19,026 nucleotides of DNA from CAYMLQ01 sp964390795 (GTDB lineage: Bacteria; Verrucomicrobiota; Kiritimatiellia; RFP12; UBA1067): NCBI GenBank assembly GCA_964390795.1, contig CAYMLQ010000071.1, positions 1-19,026 on the forward strand, in the 5' to 3' direction. Below the pieces are notes generated by a model that was not told where the DNA came from, did not search any database, and worked only from the letters and a program-made list of their open reading frames with translations. Shown here piece by piece: positions 1-9,065 of the stretch. Each line of letters opens with the position of its first letter. Position 1 is the first letter of the stretch. A program made the position numbers and the translations under genes.

Positions 1-741
1 TACGACATCAACAAGAACCGCGAGGAGATCGAGAACATCCTCAAGGAAGAGGCCGAGGTCGCCGAGAACATCAAGGGCCTGCGCGCTTACGCGATCCGCT
101 ATCTCAAGGCCCTGGTCAAGAAGTACAAGGACAAGTACCCGCGCCTCACGCACGTTTCGGAGAAGCCCTTCGCGCAGATCGAGATGCGGGCGCTCACCGC
201 CACGGAACTCACGCTCAAGATCGACTCGGAGAACGGCTACATCGGCACCGACATCCGCGGCGGCGAGGAGCTTTTCAAGTGCTCCTCGCTTGACAAGATC
301 CTCGTGGTGTGGCCGGATGGCCGCTACAAGATGATGCCGCCTCCGGACAAGTTTTTCGTGGACAAAAACTATGAGTGCATCAAGCTCTTCGACCGCGACA
401 AGGAGTTCACCGCAGTCTACACCGAGCCGCACTACGGGTTCACCTACATCAAGCGCTTCGCGTTCGGCGGCGCGATCCAGAACAAGGAGTACCGCCTCGC
501 CCCGGAGAAGAGCAAGCTGCTCCTGTTCGAGGAGGGCGTGCCCGAGCTGGTGTACGTCAAATACAAGCCTGCCAAGGCCCAGCGCATCCACCAGCAGATG
601 TTCAGCCCCGGCGAGGTGCTGGTCAAGGGCGTCTCCGCCAAGGGCATCCAGATGACCTCCAAGGACGTCTCCAAGATCACGACAAAGAAGCCCGGCTGGT
701 GGGACGATAACGAGGCTACGCCCAAGGGTGTGCTGACGTAA
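1..741 (+). CDS. Type IIA DNA topoisomerase (gyrase/topo IV) subunit A, C-terminal part (5' truncated)
   Basis: The reading frame is open from base 1, so the gene begins outside the window; 246 codons and the TAA stop are visible. The first ~60 residues are charged and helical (NREEIENILKEEAEVAENI, then YAIRYLKALVKKYKDKYPR), matching the tail of the coiled-coil/tower region of GyrA/ParC. The rest is the C-terminal beta-pinwheel-like region, with strands such as GYIGTDIRGGEE and VSAKGIQMTSKDVSKI. The enzyme breaks and rejoins both DNA strands together with a GyrB/ParE partner to control supercoiling or unlink chromosomes. The short, degenerate C-terminal domain lacks a visible GyrA-box and resembles the ParC-like A subunits of Chlamydiae, Bacteroidetes and Verrucomicrobia, but the catalytic tyrosine region is outside the window, so gyrase versus topo IV is left open. 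Codons end almost always in G or C. Confidence 0.88.
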   Translation, partial: YDINKNREEIENILKEEAEVAENIKGLRAYAIRYLKALVKKYKDKYPRLTHVSEKPFAQIEMRALTATELTLKIDSENGYIGTDIRGGEELFKCSSLDKILVVWPDGRYKMMPPPDKFFVDKNYECIKLFDRDKEFTAVYTEPHYGFTYIKRFAFGGAIQNKEYRLAPEKSKLLLFEEGVPELVYVKYKPAKAQRIHQQMFSPGEVLVKGVSAKGIQMTSKDVSKITTKKPGWWDDNEATPKGVLT

Positions 742-749
742 ACAGACGA

Positions 750-835
750 GAACGCCGAACGCCCAACGCCGAACGCTCAAGTAAAACAACTCCACACTTC
801 GGCGCTCGACGTTCGACGTTCAGCGTTCGGCGTTC
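750..835. repeat. Heptamer tandem repeat, inverted pair (family A, unit GAACGCC)
   Basis: Four units of GAACGCC-like 7-mers at 750-778 (GAACGCC, GAACGCC, CAACGCC, GAACGCT) are followed after ~27 bp by the complementary orientation at 806-835 (GTTCGAC, GTTCGAC, GTTCAGC, GTTCGGC). The two arms could form a long imperfect hairpin 9 bp after the topoisomerase stop, possibly acting as a 3' end structure. A related array lies at 17822-17857, next to the srkA stop. Confidence 0.8.
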
Positions 836-878
836 ACTTCCGCCCCACCACCTCTCCGCTCAGCATACTTCTCCTTCA

Positions 879-910
879 CTCCTAACTCCTAAATCCTAAC
901 TCCTAAATTC
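879..910. repeat. Heptamer tandem repeat (family B, unit ACTCCTA)
   Basis: Consecutive 7-bp units ACTCCTA, ACTCCTA, AATCCTA, ACTCCTA and a decayed last unit. The same unit recurs at 14574-14596 and, in reverse orientation (TAGGAGT), at 18901-18925. All three copies are intergenic or at the very end of a doubtful ORF. Confidence 0.8.
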
Positions 911-950
911 TCACTTCTAGTGCCCGGCCGCCGGGCGGGCCGTCTCGCAC

Positions 951-980
951 TTGACATCAAGACATCATCTGCCTTATGCT
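951..980 (+). promoter_or_regulatory. Sigma70-type promoter for the antitoxin gene at 989
   Basis: A perfect -35 box TTGACA (951-956) is separated by 17 bp from TTATGC (974-979; overlapping TATGCT 975-980). The ATG lies at 989, so initiation about 7 bp after the -10 box would place the transcript start at or within 1-3 bases of the start codon. No Shine-Dalgarno is present. Confidence 0.65.
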
Positions 981-988
981 TTCGCATC

Positions 989-1255
989 ATGAGCACGACA
1001 TTGACCTTGGATGATGATATCGCCGTGCAACTCACCCAGCTTCGCGAGACACGGAACATGAGCCTGCGAGATGCCGTCAACGCGGCCATGCGCATGGGGC
1101 TGACGCTGATGAACAGCACGGTGCCGACCAAGAAGAAGACCTTTAAAACACCTGTCTTTCATGCCACGCGCTCCCTGACCGGCGACATGACCAGCACCGC
1201 CGACATGCTCGCCGTGGCGGAAGGCGAGGACTACCGCAGCCACTTCATCCGATAA
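989..1255 (+). CDS. VapB/DUF2191-like antitoxin, solitary
   Basis: An 88-residue protein starting MSTTLTLDDDIAVQLTQL. The N-terminal strand followed by a helix-turn-helix-sized segment (RETRNMSLRDAVNAAMRMGL) is the ribbon-helix-helix pattern of VapB-type antitoxins; the lysine-rich linker (TKKKTFKTP) and acidic tail fit a toxin-binding C-terminus as in the DUF2191 group. Such proteins bind their own promoter and neutralise a PIN-domain RNase. Here no toxin follows: the next gene is on the opposite strand and overlaps this one by 25 bp tail to tail. ATG 989 was chosen because upstream in-frame sequence overlaps the -35/-10 boxes and because the N-terminus then matches the family. Translation is probably leaderless. 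The toxin may have been lost, or the protein may act only as a DNA-binding regulator. Family assignment is by pattern, not by search. Confidence 0.72.
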   Translation: MSTTLTLDDDIAVQLTQLRETRNMSLRDAVNAAMRMGLTLMNSTVPTKKKTFKTPVFHATRSLTGDMTSTADMLAVAEGEDYRSHFIR

Positions 1256-4200
1256 AAGCGCTGCGTCTGGTTCGTTGCCGCAGGGTCGGCGAACGTCCAC
1301 GCGTTGGAGGCCGCAGCAGGCAGCGTGCGCAGCACGCGCCAATCCGCCGGCACGAGCCGATCCGTATATTCGATCCGGTAGGCCTCGCCCGGCAGCGTAG
1401 GCACCGACAGCAACGTCCCCGGGCCGAATTGCGCGGCCTCGAACGTCAGCTGCATGGGCTCTGTCAAGGTGAGCGCGAACGCGTTGGTCGCCGCCAGCGC
1501 AGGTGTCTGGTCATCGGACACGACGACCACCACCGGATAGACCCCTTGCGCCACGCCGCAGCCATCAATGAGCCCGGTACCCACGTCGAAGGCCAGCCCC
1601 TGCGGCAGCCCGCTCTGCGTGAATCGCAGAGTCTGGGCCGGAAGGTCGTCATCGCGCGCGACCGCGGGCAGCTCCAGCGGAGCGCCCACGGGGTAGGAGA
1701 AGTCGCTCCACGGCGTCAGCGAAGGCGGCTGATTGACCTCATTCACGGTAACCCACACGGTCTGCGTGGCGGCTCCCCGCGGGGTGGCGGTGTCCGCCGC
1801 GAGGAAGCGCACCGCATACGTGCCAGGCCCGTCCGCCTCGCCCGTCACCCATGTGAAGAGCCCGTTTGTCAGCGCCGCGGCGGCACCCGCCGGCGTCCCG
1901 TCCGCTGTGACCGACACCGTTTGCCACGGCACATCCGCGTCAGCCCCTCTGACGCTCAGGTGTACGGGCTCGCCCTCGTTCACCGCCGCCATCCCCGTCA
2001 CCTGCACGGTCGGCGCGCGGTTGCGCGGCCCGCTCCCGGGGATGGCACCCGGCGTTGCGGCCTGCCAGCAGGCGGGCTCGTTGCCGTATCCTTCCAGCGG
2101 CACGCGCACGATGCTGACGCCTGCGGTCACAGCCGGCCAGGGCGGAAGCGGGCTGTACACCACCCGGTCGGCGCGGTAATACGGCACGTCGCCTTCCGGC
2201 TCGGGGTCGCCGGGCTGGCGCAGCTTGAGCGACTCGCCCGCGTTATTCAACTGGCCTGACCACGGCCCGTACACCGGCACAGCGGCGTCAACCCCGTACT
2301 GCGCCCGGAACGCGGCCGCGCTCGTCGCGCACACGATGGCCGTCGAGCGCGGCGCAAGCGCCTGACTCGCGGGGAAGCGGAACTCGACTGCACCCGACAG
2401 CTCCCACGTGTTCGCCACGTGGTTCGTGTCGTAGAGCGCGACCGCTCGGTCGCTCAGGTTGCACAGAACCACATACTCGGCACATCCCGCCGCAGGCTCG
2501 GCCATGATCTCGCTGATGACGACCGGCCCTACGCGCGGCAGCGCGTTGGCCGCCGCCGGCGTCGAGGCCCGCAGTTCCGTGAAGTCTGTGGTCCCGTCGC
2601 TGCGCGTGAAGCGTCCGAACGGCTCTTCGCGCGCGGCAGCCGGAAAATCCACTGTGTCCAGGAAGCGGTGTACGGAGGTACCCGACGTCCCGATCAGCAG
2701 CGCATCCGAGCCCAGCTCGCTGAAGCCGAAGCCGAGTTGGGCGCGGGTAAACCGGATATGCTGGCCGGCGTCCAGTCCGGTCTCCTCCGGAATCACGTAA
2801 CGGAAGGGATCGTTCCAGTCGTCGCTGAGGCACAGGCCGGAGAGATCCGCCGTCTCAGAGCCCACGTTGCGCAATTCAATCCAGTCCTCGTCGGTGTCGG
2901 TGTGCGAGAGGATCTCGTTGATGACCAGCGCGCGACCGCCGCTGTCCAGCCGCCCCGGCGAGCCCTGATAGAGTGAGCTGGAGCGCCAGTTCGACGGCGC
3001 GTTGAGCGCTGCGTTCTTCTCCGGCTGCGTCGCCGGGATCGTCCCCACGTCGGCGAGTTCGAGCGAACTGCCGCGGCCGGACGCGCGCGCCGGCCAGTCG
3101 CCGTCCGGGGCATAGGCCACCGATGCGATCTCCACGCCGTTGGAGGCCAGCAGCCTCAGCGTCTCGCCCCCTTTCGCAAGCGCGCCCGCCCACTCGCCCG
3201 CCACGCGCAGCCCGGCCCGGAAGTAGGGCGAGGACAGCGTCTGGTAGACCGAAGCGAAAACGTCGGCGTCCTCCACGACGAGGATCAGCTCGCCGGGCTG
3301 AAGAACCGTGTCGCTCGGGAAAGTGAACGTCACCGCTGACGTCAGCGCGACACCGGCGAGGTCGACCTCATTCGAGCCAACGTTCAGCAGCTCGACGAAC
3401 GGCTCTTTGTCGGTCTCTCCCGGCGGATCGTAGTGAAGCTCCGTCACGAGAAGATTCGAGGGCGCCGCGAGTTCGCGTCCCGGCAGGTAGAAGGACGCCT
3501 CGTTCAGCGCGCTCCAGACGCTGCCAGTCCACACGCGGGATTTGACAACGGTGTTGCTCGTCAGCGGGATGGGCGCGCTCGGCAGAGCCTGGGAGCACGA
3601 GAGATGCAGATTGAAAGACAAATCGGAACTGCCGCCCGAGTTCTGGTGGATTTCGACCGCCAGCAGATTCGTACCGCTCAGCAAGCCTTCCGAGGGCAGA
3701 TCATAAGTGAAATAGGTATTCTCATTCGCATCGTTCACAGACACCGAGGCCACGGTGTTTGATAGGATCGTACCCGCCGGCATGTTGCTCCGCAGAATCT
3801 CCGCACCGTTCAGATAGAGCACGGCACCGTCGTCGCGCAAAAGCCGTATGTTCAGACGGTCAAACGCGCTCGCGTCTTGCACGTAAAAGGACTTTCGGAA
3901 GTAGCTGGTGATGTGCTTGCTCGAAGACGATGGCCCGTAACTGATGGCCGTGGCCGGGCTGTCGCCATAGCCCAGCTCGGCCGCACCGTTGCTCCACGTC
4001 GAGTCGTCGAAGGCGAGATCAAGCCACGCCGTGTCGTCGCGTCCCCCGCGGTCCCAGTAGCGCCAGACCGTGTTCGAGGCGATGAGTGTCGCGCTGGCGT
4101 TCTGCGCGCTGAAAAGCAGAGCGCCGGGCGCGAGGCCGCCGCCGGGAAGGCGCGGGTCAGAGCCGTCAAGCGTGTAGTAGACCGTACCGGCGCTGGAACT

Positions 4201-7200
4201 GAGTGTCAGCGGCGTGCCGTTGGTGACCAGGCCGCCCTGCTGGCTGAGCGCCGGCACGTCAAAGGCCGGATACAGGCCAGCGGACCGCAAGTAGCCGAAC
4301 ACCTGCGCAGAGCGCGCGGGAAACATGTTGGTCTGGATCGTGGCGGCAGCGTCGGCCCAGGTGTCCGGCGTGCGGTACCCCCAGCGCGCACACTCGGCGA
4401 TGATGCTGTCCTGAATCTCCGCGGTGCGGGCACTCAGCCTGGCCGACATCCGGGCAGGCGTCAGCGCGCCGTCATTGAAGAAGTGCTTGTAGATGCGATC
4501 GGCCACCAACATCTTGAAGTCGGGACCGGGGTCGTTTCTCAGCTTCCCCATCAGACCGCCCGGACCGGTGTTTGCGACGGTGTTGGCGGTCGTGACACGC
4601 AGGAACCCGTCCGAGTCAGCCATCCAGAACTTGAAGCCAGATCCGGCTTCCACGGAGCCCGCGCAGCGGTACTCGGACTCGCAGTTGCCATACCACCAGA
4701 GCAACATGAAATCGACTAGGTTCGGCACGTCGAGATACGGTTTGACCGCGTGATAGGATGTGCCGAGTTCGCGAGCCCGGTACCAGGAGTAACGCGGGAT
4801 CGGATCAGGCGTGCCGACCACAAAGCTGCTTCCCGCATTGTCGTTGCCGCGCACGACCAGGTAGTCGCTCTGCTTGCCGCCGAGGTAGTTGGCCAGGAAC
4901 GCGTCGTCCAGCGCCTCTCGCAGGTCGTACTGGCCCCAGTAGTCACCGTTGAGGTAGAGGTGGACGTAGCGGCCGTGCGGGTTGAGGCTGCCCATGTCCA
5001 GCAGCGAGTCGTCCACGAAGCGCGCCGCCATGTAGAACCCGCGATCCGCCATGTCCTGCGAGCCGGAGCGCAGCTCGATCTTGTTGAAGCTGTCACGCGC
5101 CGGGAACCCGTGGTCGAACCCCTGCAACAGCGAAGCCTTGAGCTTCTCCGTGCCGAACTCTCTCCGGAAGTTCAGCCTCCAGCTCTTCTTGATAAAGTTC
5201 TGGTATGCGCCGCCGAACTGTTCGAAGCCGCAGTTGGCCTGCAACGGCGGCTGGCTGCCGTCCGGCCAGAGTAGCTCCATCGAACACTCCCGCTCGGCGT
5301 AGTCGTCCAGAGACGTCATGTTCGCCGGAAGGGAGATCGCGAAGGTCGGCAGTTGGCTCAGTCCGTCGCGGATACGCGTGGCGTAGCGCGCGTCTTGCGT
5401 GATGGCCTTATTCATGGCCGGCGAGGTGACTGTGTACTCGGGGAAGATGAACGTGTGGGTCTTGATTCGAGGTGAATGGAAGCCGGAGCGGACCGACGTC
5501 GCCCGCACGCTTGTCGTCCGACTGATCGGGATCGGCCCGGAATAGACGAGCGAGGGCAGCATCCCGTTCGTCGAAAACAGCAGCGTTGCTCCGGCATTCT
5601 CTTCCTGGAGCGCCAAGCTGAAGGCATTGGTATAGAAACCACGCGTCTTACTGAAGTCCGGCGACTTGAGCCAGCCCGCGTAGCGGGCGGTGCGGTTGAG
5701 CGCGCCGGGGGTGGGTTCCTGAAAACCCCAGACCCCCTCGAGATCGCGCGCATACGCCACATCCTCACCCTGCGCCGGAAAGGACAAGACCTCGTCAAGA
5801 CCCGTCGTCCCGTCGGGCGCGGTCAGCACGATGTGCTCGCCGTCCGCCGAAAGGCTCCAGCTCGCATGCACAAAGCCGGCGGGGTCGATCTTCTCCGCCT
5901 TCCCTGAAGCACAAACGATCATGCGTCCATACGCGGGCAGCGTCACACTCGGGAAGGTCCACTTCATAGGCTTAGACGGGTTGTCGCTGAGTCCGTAGCC
6001 TGACAGGTTGACGTCCGCAGCCGTCGGGTTCCTGATTTCGATCCAGTCGGGGGCATCCCCATACCCGTCCTCGAACGACACCTTGTTATCCGCCACGAAC
6101 TCCTCGATACGCAGAGGCGGCTGCTGTGCGTTGACAACGACCGTCACCGAGCGCTCGTATGCCTGGCCGGCATTGGTCGCCACCAGCGTGTAACACGTTG
6201 ACTGGGCGGGCGCTACAAGCAGAGCTACCGTCCCGGTCACGTTTGTCGCAGGCCCATTTCCCGAGCACAACAAAACCTGTCGCACATCGCTCACCTGCCA
6301 CGATAAGGTCGCCGACTGTCCCGCCGCGAGGTTGGTCTGCGAAGCCCCGAAGCTGAGAATCCCCACGTCGTCCGCAGGGTGCCCGAACACTTGCACTTCC
6401 TTGAAACCGAGGTACCAATCACCTCCTGTGCGCTCCTTGTTCTCCAACCCTAAACGGACATAGCGTGCGCAGTAAACATCGTTCACGTCGAAGCTGAACA
6501 AGGGAGCGTCATTGAGCGTCAAATGCCTGCTGAACACCGACTCATGCGACTCGTTAAAGAACCGCACCGTCGCGTGCGCCAGGCGGTTGCTGAGGCCGTC
6601 TGCCTCAATGGCGCGCACGCGCGAAATCGCGTAGAGCGCACCGAGATCAACCTCCCAGTAACCATCGACGGTGGCCGTCGTCGTGAACACAGAGGTCGTC
6701 AAACAGTTGTCATTCGCATACGCCGGCGGCAGGAGCGTGTCAGTCAAACGTGTCATGAACGCGTCTTTTCCCACCGCTACATTGGTTCCAAGCTCAACCT
6801 CAGAAAAGACCCTCACCTCAGCGAGCGTCACATAATAGTTCCCGCCCTGGTTCGTGACGCCGTTTTCCAAGCCCACGCGAACAAATTGTCCGGTGATCAT
6901 GGACGGCGCGTCAAAGGTCCAGGTGCCGCCCAACCCCGGATTCGTCACGGTCGCCGAGACGACGCTCACCCTGTTCGAATCGAATACCCGCAACGTGAGT
7001 CCGCCCAGGCGTTCCGGTGCGGCATTATGGCGGTTGACGAGTTCGACCCTGCTGATGGGAAGAGCGCGGCCCAAGTCCTCCTCCCAATAGCTGTTCGGCA
7101 GGTTCGCCGTATGCGTAAATGTGGTGACGTTGGTGTCGAGCGCCAACGCTGCCTGATAGGCCGTCGGGCTGAGATTACTGCTCTGGCTGGCACCCCCCCG

Positions 7201-7296
7201 CACAACCGCCAGCCCCGTATCGGCTAATAGAGAGAACGCGGCACAGCAGACGCCTGAACCGGCAACGATCCATGCAGTGAGCGTTCGCATCTCCAT
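1231..7296 (-). CDS. Giant secreted multidomain protein: CotH-type kinase-like domain with discoidin-like, lamin-tail and cadherin/Ig-like domains
   Basis: About 2021 residues. A signal peptide is visible (MEMRTLTAWIVAGSGVCC, then AAFSLLA, cleavage near ADT). Approximate domain order: two discoidin (F5/8C)-like beta domains (35-165, 170-305), an Ig-like domain (310-390), lamin-tail 1 (395-535; DWIEIRNPT), a chitobiase-type strand domain (550-620), a CotH-kinase-like domain (645-980; YVHLYLNGDYWGQYDLREAL and later FKFWMADSDG), an FN3-associated segment (1015-1055; YYTLDGSDP), a beta-sandwich (1070-1235), lamin-tail 2-4 (1280-1395, 1455-1555, 1590-1745), two cadherin/He_PIG-like repeats (1760-1945) and a C-terminal YRIEYTDRL...FYRM module common in PVC secreted proteins. 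CotH proteins are atypical secreted kinases; substrate here is unknown. ATG 7296 has GGAA 6 nt upstream; TTG 7308 and ATG 7290 are alternatives. It lies 59 bp after the PilB-like ATPase gene. The 3' end overlaps the antitoxin gene by 25 bp. Confidence 0.85.
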   Translation of the reverse strand: MEMRTLTAWIVAGSGVCCAAFSLLADTGLAVVRGGASQSSNLSPTAYQAALALDTNVTTFTHTANLPNSYWEEDLGRALPISRVELVNRHNAAPERLGGLTLRVFDSNRVSVVSATVTNPGLGGTWTFDAPSMITGQFVRVGLENGVTNQGGNYYVTLAEVRVFSEVELGTNVAVGKDAFMTRLTDTLLPPAYANDNCLTTSVFTTTATVDGYWEVDLGALYAISRVRAIEADGLSNRLAHATVRFFNESHESVFSRHLTLNDAPLFSFDVNDVYCARYVRLGLENKERTGGDWYLGFKEVQVFGHPADDVGILSFGASQTNLAAGQSATLSWQVSDVRQVLLCSGNGPATNVTGTVALLVAPAQSTCYTLVATNAGQAYERSVTVVVNAQQPPLRIEEFVADNKVSFEDGYGDAPDWIEIRNPTAADVNLSGYGLSDNPSKPMKWTFPSVTLPAYGRMIVCASGKAEKIDPAGFVHASWSLSADGEHIVLTAPDGTTGLDEVLSFPAQGEDVAYARDLEGVWGFQEPTPGALNRTARYAGWLKSPDFSKTRGFYTNAFSLALQEENAGATLLFSTNGMLPSLVYSGPIPISRTTSVRATSVRSGFHSPRIKTHTFIFPEYTVTSPAMNKAITQDARYATRIRDGLSQLPTFAISLPANMTSLDDYAERECSMELLWPDGSQPPLQANCGFEQFGGAYQNFIKKSWRLNFRREFGTEKLKASLLQGFDHGFPARDSFNKIELRSGSQDMADRGFYMAARFVDDSLLDMGSLNPHGRYVHLYLNGDYWGQYDLREALDDAFLANYLGGKQSDYLVVRGNDNAGSSFVVGTPDPIPRYSWYRARELGTSYHAVKPYLDVPNLVDFMLLWWYGNCESEYRCAGSVEAGSGFKFWMADSDGFLRVTTANTVANTGPGGLMGKLRNDPGPDFKMLVADRIYKHFFNDGALTPARMSARLSARTAEIQDSIIAECARWGYRTPDTWADAAATIQTNMFPARSAQVFGYLRSAGLYPAFDVPALSQQGGLVTNGTPLTLSSSAGTVYYTLDGSDPRLPGGGLAPGALLFSAQNASATLIASNTVWRYWDRGGRDDTAWLDLAFDDSTWSNGAAELGYGDSPATAISYGPSSSSKHITSYFRKSFYVQDASAFDRLNIRLLRDDGAVLYLNGAEILRSNMPAGTILSNTVASVSVNDANENTYFTYDLPSEGLLSGTNLLAVEIHQNSGGSSDLSFNLHLSCSQALPSAPIPLTSNTVVKSRVWTGSVWSALNEASFYLPGRELAAPSNLLVTELHYDPPGETDKEPFVELLNVGSNEVDLAGVALTSAVTFTFPSDTVLQPGELILVVEDADVFASVYQTLSSPYFRAGLRVAGEWAGALAKGGETLRLLASNGVEIASVAYAPDGDWPARASGRGSSLELADVGTIPATQPEKNAALNAPSNWRSSSLYQGSPGRLDSGGRALVINEILSHTDTDEDWIELRNVGSETADLSGLCLSDDWNDPFRYVIPEETGLDAGQHIRFTRAQLGFGFSELGSDALLIGTSGTSVHRFLDTVDFPAAAREEPFGRFTRSDGTTDFTELRASTPAAANALPRVGPVVISEIMAEPAAGCAEYVVLCNLSDRAVALYDTNHVANTWELSGAVEFRFPASQALAPRSTAIVCATSAAAFRAQYGVDAAVPVYGPWSGQLNNAGESLKLRQPGDPEPEGDVPYYRADRVVYSPLPPWPAVTAGVSIVRVPLEGYGNEPACWQAATPGAIPGSGPRNRAPTVQVTGMAAVNEGEPVHLSVRGADADVPWQTVSVTADGTPAGAAAALTNGLFTWVTGEADGPGTYAVRFLAADTATPRGAATQTVWVTVNEVNQPPSLTPWSDFSYPVGAPLELPAVARDDDLPAQTLRFTQSGLPQGLAFDVGTGLIDGCGVAQGVYPVVVVVSDDQTPALAATNAFALTLTEPMQLTFEAAQFGPGTLLSVPTLPGEAYRIEYTDRLVPADWRVLRTLPAAASNAWTFADPAATNQTQRFYRMKWLR

Positions 7297-7355
7297 AGCC
7301 TGTTCCAAACTTCCTGATGCAGATGAGCGTCCGGCGACACACTCCTTGAGGGGTC

Positions 7356-9065
7356 TTAGTCCGCGCCCTCCTCAAGATAAGAAATGGCCTTGAGCTGCTC
7401 GATCGTCGTCAGTCCTCGCAGCACCTTTTTCAGGCCGTCGTAACACATGGTGCGAAAGCCCGCACGACGCGCTGCCGCCTGAATATCCCCGCTTGTTGCG
7501 CCGCGCGCGATCAGGTCTCGCACCTCAAGATTGATCCTGAATAACTCATGTACGGCAATGCGCCCGTAGTAGCCGGTGTGCCCGCAGCGATCGCATCCCC
7601 GTCCCTTCCAGAACAGGACATCCTCGCCGTCGCAGTTGGTGAAGAACGTTTCGAGCACCTCTTTCGGCGCAGGATAAGAGACGCGGCAGGACGTGCAAAT
7701 CTGCCGAACGAGACGCTGGGCCATGACCGCGATGATCGCGGGCGCGACCAGGAACGGCTCGACGCCGATATCGATCAGGCGCGTCACGGACTCAAGCGCG
7801 CTATTCGTATGCAGGGTCGAAAGGACGAGATGCCCCGTCAAGGCGGCCTGGGCCGCAATTCTGCCCGACTCCGCGTCGCGGATCTCACCGACCAGAATGA
7901 TGTCCAGGTCTTGCCGCAGAAACGCGCGCAACGCCATCTCGAACTCAAGCCCGATGGAGGTGTTCACCTGCACTTGAGTCACACCCTCCAGACGGTATTC
8001 GACAGGATCCTCAACCGTCAGGATGTTGACGTCAGGAGCGTTCAACTTCTTGAGCAACGCATACAGCGTGGTCGTCTTGCCCGAACCGGTCGGCCCCGTC
8101 ACCAAAAATAATCCATTGGGCATCAGGCTGACGCTCTGGAGATCCCTGAAAACCGAGGCGGACAAGCTGAGTTGCTCGAGATCGGGTATGGCGCGGCTCT
8201 TGTTGCGCCCCAGCACGCGCAATACAATTTTTTCGCCGACGACCGAGGGGATTGACGAAAATCGCAAATCCAGCGTGTTCTCGCGCAGGGCGAGACCGAT
8301 TCGGCCGTCTTGCGGAAGCCGGTGCTCGCTGATGTCCAAATCCGCCATGATTTTCAGACGGCTCGTGATCGGCCCGAGAACCGCAGCATCAAGCAGGAAG
8401 CGGTCCTGAAGCGCGCCATCGATGCGGAAACGGATGCGCACCTCACTTTTGCCAGGCTCAATGTGGATGTCGCTGGCACGCTCTGACAGGGCCAGCAGAA
8501 TCAACCCGCGGACGAACTTGATGATGTACTCGTTGCCTGCCAGCTGCCGCATCTGCTCGGTGGTCAGCACCCCCCCGCTTTCCGTCAGTTCGTGAATGCC
8601 GGATTGGGTGAGAAGCGTTGTCAGACTGTCGTGCGTCTGATAGGCCATCTCGATCGCGTCGACAATCTGCGACGGAAACGCGAAGACAACACTGATGTCT
8701 GTGCCGATGCTCGCGCGAGTCTGCTCTTCAAGAAAGCGGTTCTCGAGACGAGAGGTGGCGACCGTAACGACCCCGTCGAAATCGTAAAGGGCGACGATCC
8801 CTTCGCACATGGCGTAGTCATAGCCGAGCCGGGCGGCTACCTGCGGATCAATCCGTGTGGTTTCAATGTCCACATAGGCCACTTGGAACGTATCCGCCCA
8901 AATCCGTCCAATCGCCTGCCTGTGAGCCGGGAAGCGAAGTTGAAGCTCGTCCAAAAGCGCGACGAGATCGTCACTTCGCTGGTTACACAGATGCTCCAGC
9001 TCATTTGCGGGCATGAAGCGCAAGGCGACGAGCGACTTTCGCACACCTTCATCGCGTTGACTCAT
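7356..9065 (-). CDS. PilB/GspE-family type IV pilus/type II secretion assembly ATPase
   Basis: A 569-residue hexameric ATPase of the kind that powers pilin or pseudopilin polymerisation on the cytoplasmic face of the inner membrane. An MshEN-like N-domain spans ~45-140, which in relatives binds the platform or c-di-GMP. The catalytic part contains SDIHIEP (198-204), Walker A GPTGSGKTT (324-332), the Asp box TVEDPVEY (350-357), Walker B DIILVGEIRD (388-397), the His box GHLVLSTLHTN (411-421) and a tetracysteine zinc site (CTSC 457-460, CDRC 491-494). All key residues look intact. The start ATG has GGAGG 8 nt upstream and overlaps the small ORF stop (ATGA). No PilC/GspF, PilT, pilin or secretin gene lies nearby, so the partner machine must be elsewhere, or the ATPase serves the neighbouring large exported protein. 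PilB and GspE cannot be told apart from this sequence alone. Confidence 0.93.
   Translation of the reverse strand: MSQRDEGVRKSLVALRFMPANELEHLCNQRSDDLVALLDELQLRFPAHRQAIGRIWADTFQVAYVDIETTRIDPQVAARLGYDYAMCEGIVALYDFDGVVTVATSRLENRFLEEQTRASIGTDISVVFAFPSQIVDAIEMAYQTHDSLTTLLTQSGIHELTESGGVLTTEQMRQLAGNEYIIKFVRGLILLALSERASDIHIEPGKSEVRIRFRIDGALQDRFLLDAAVLGPITSRLKIMADLDISEHRLPQDGRIGLALRENTLDLRFSSIPSVVGEKIVLRVLGRNKSRAIPDLEQLSLSASVFRDLQSVSLMPNGLFLVTGPTGSGKTTTLYALLKKLNAPDVNILTVEDPVEYRLEGVTQVQVNTSIGLEFEMALRAFLRQDLDIILVGEIRDAESGRIAAQAALTGHLVLSTLHTNSALESVTRLIDIGVEPFLVAPAIIAVMAQRLVRQICTSCRVSYPAPKEVLETFFTNCDGEDVLFWKGRGCDRCGHTGYYGRIAVHELFRINLEVRDLIARGATSGDIQAAARRAGFRTMCYDGLKKVLRGLTTIEQLKAISYLEEGAD

Noticed and set aside
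750..910. CRISPR array in the repeat-rich spacer
   Set aside because: The units are 7 bp and directly adjacent with no spacers; these are simple tandem repeats and no cas gene is near.
7240..7296. Lipoprotein signal on the giant protein (GVCC)
   Set aside because: The residues before the cysteines do not fit a lipobox (no L-[AS]-[GA]-C); an ordinary signal peptide ending SLLA fits better.
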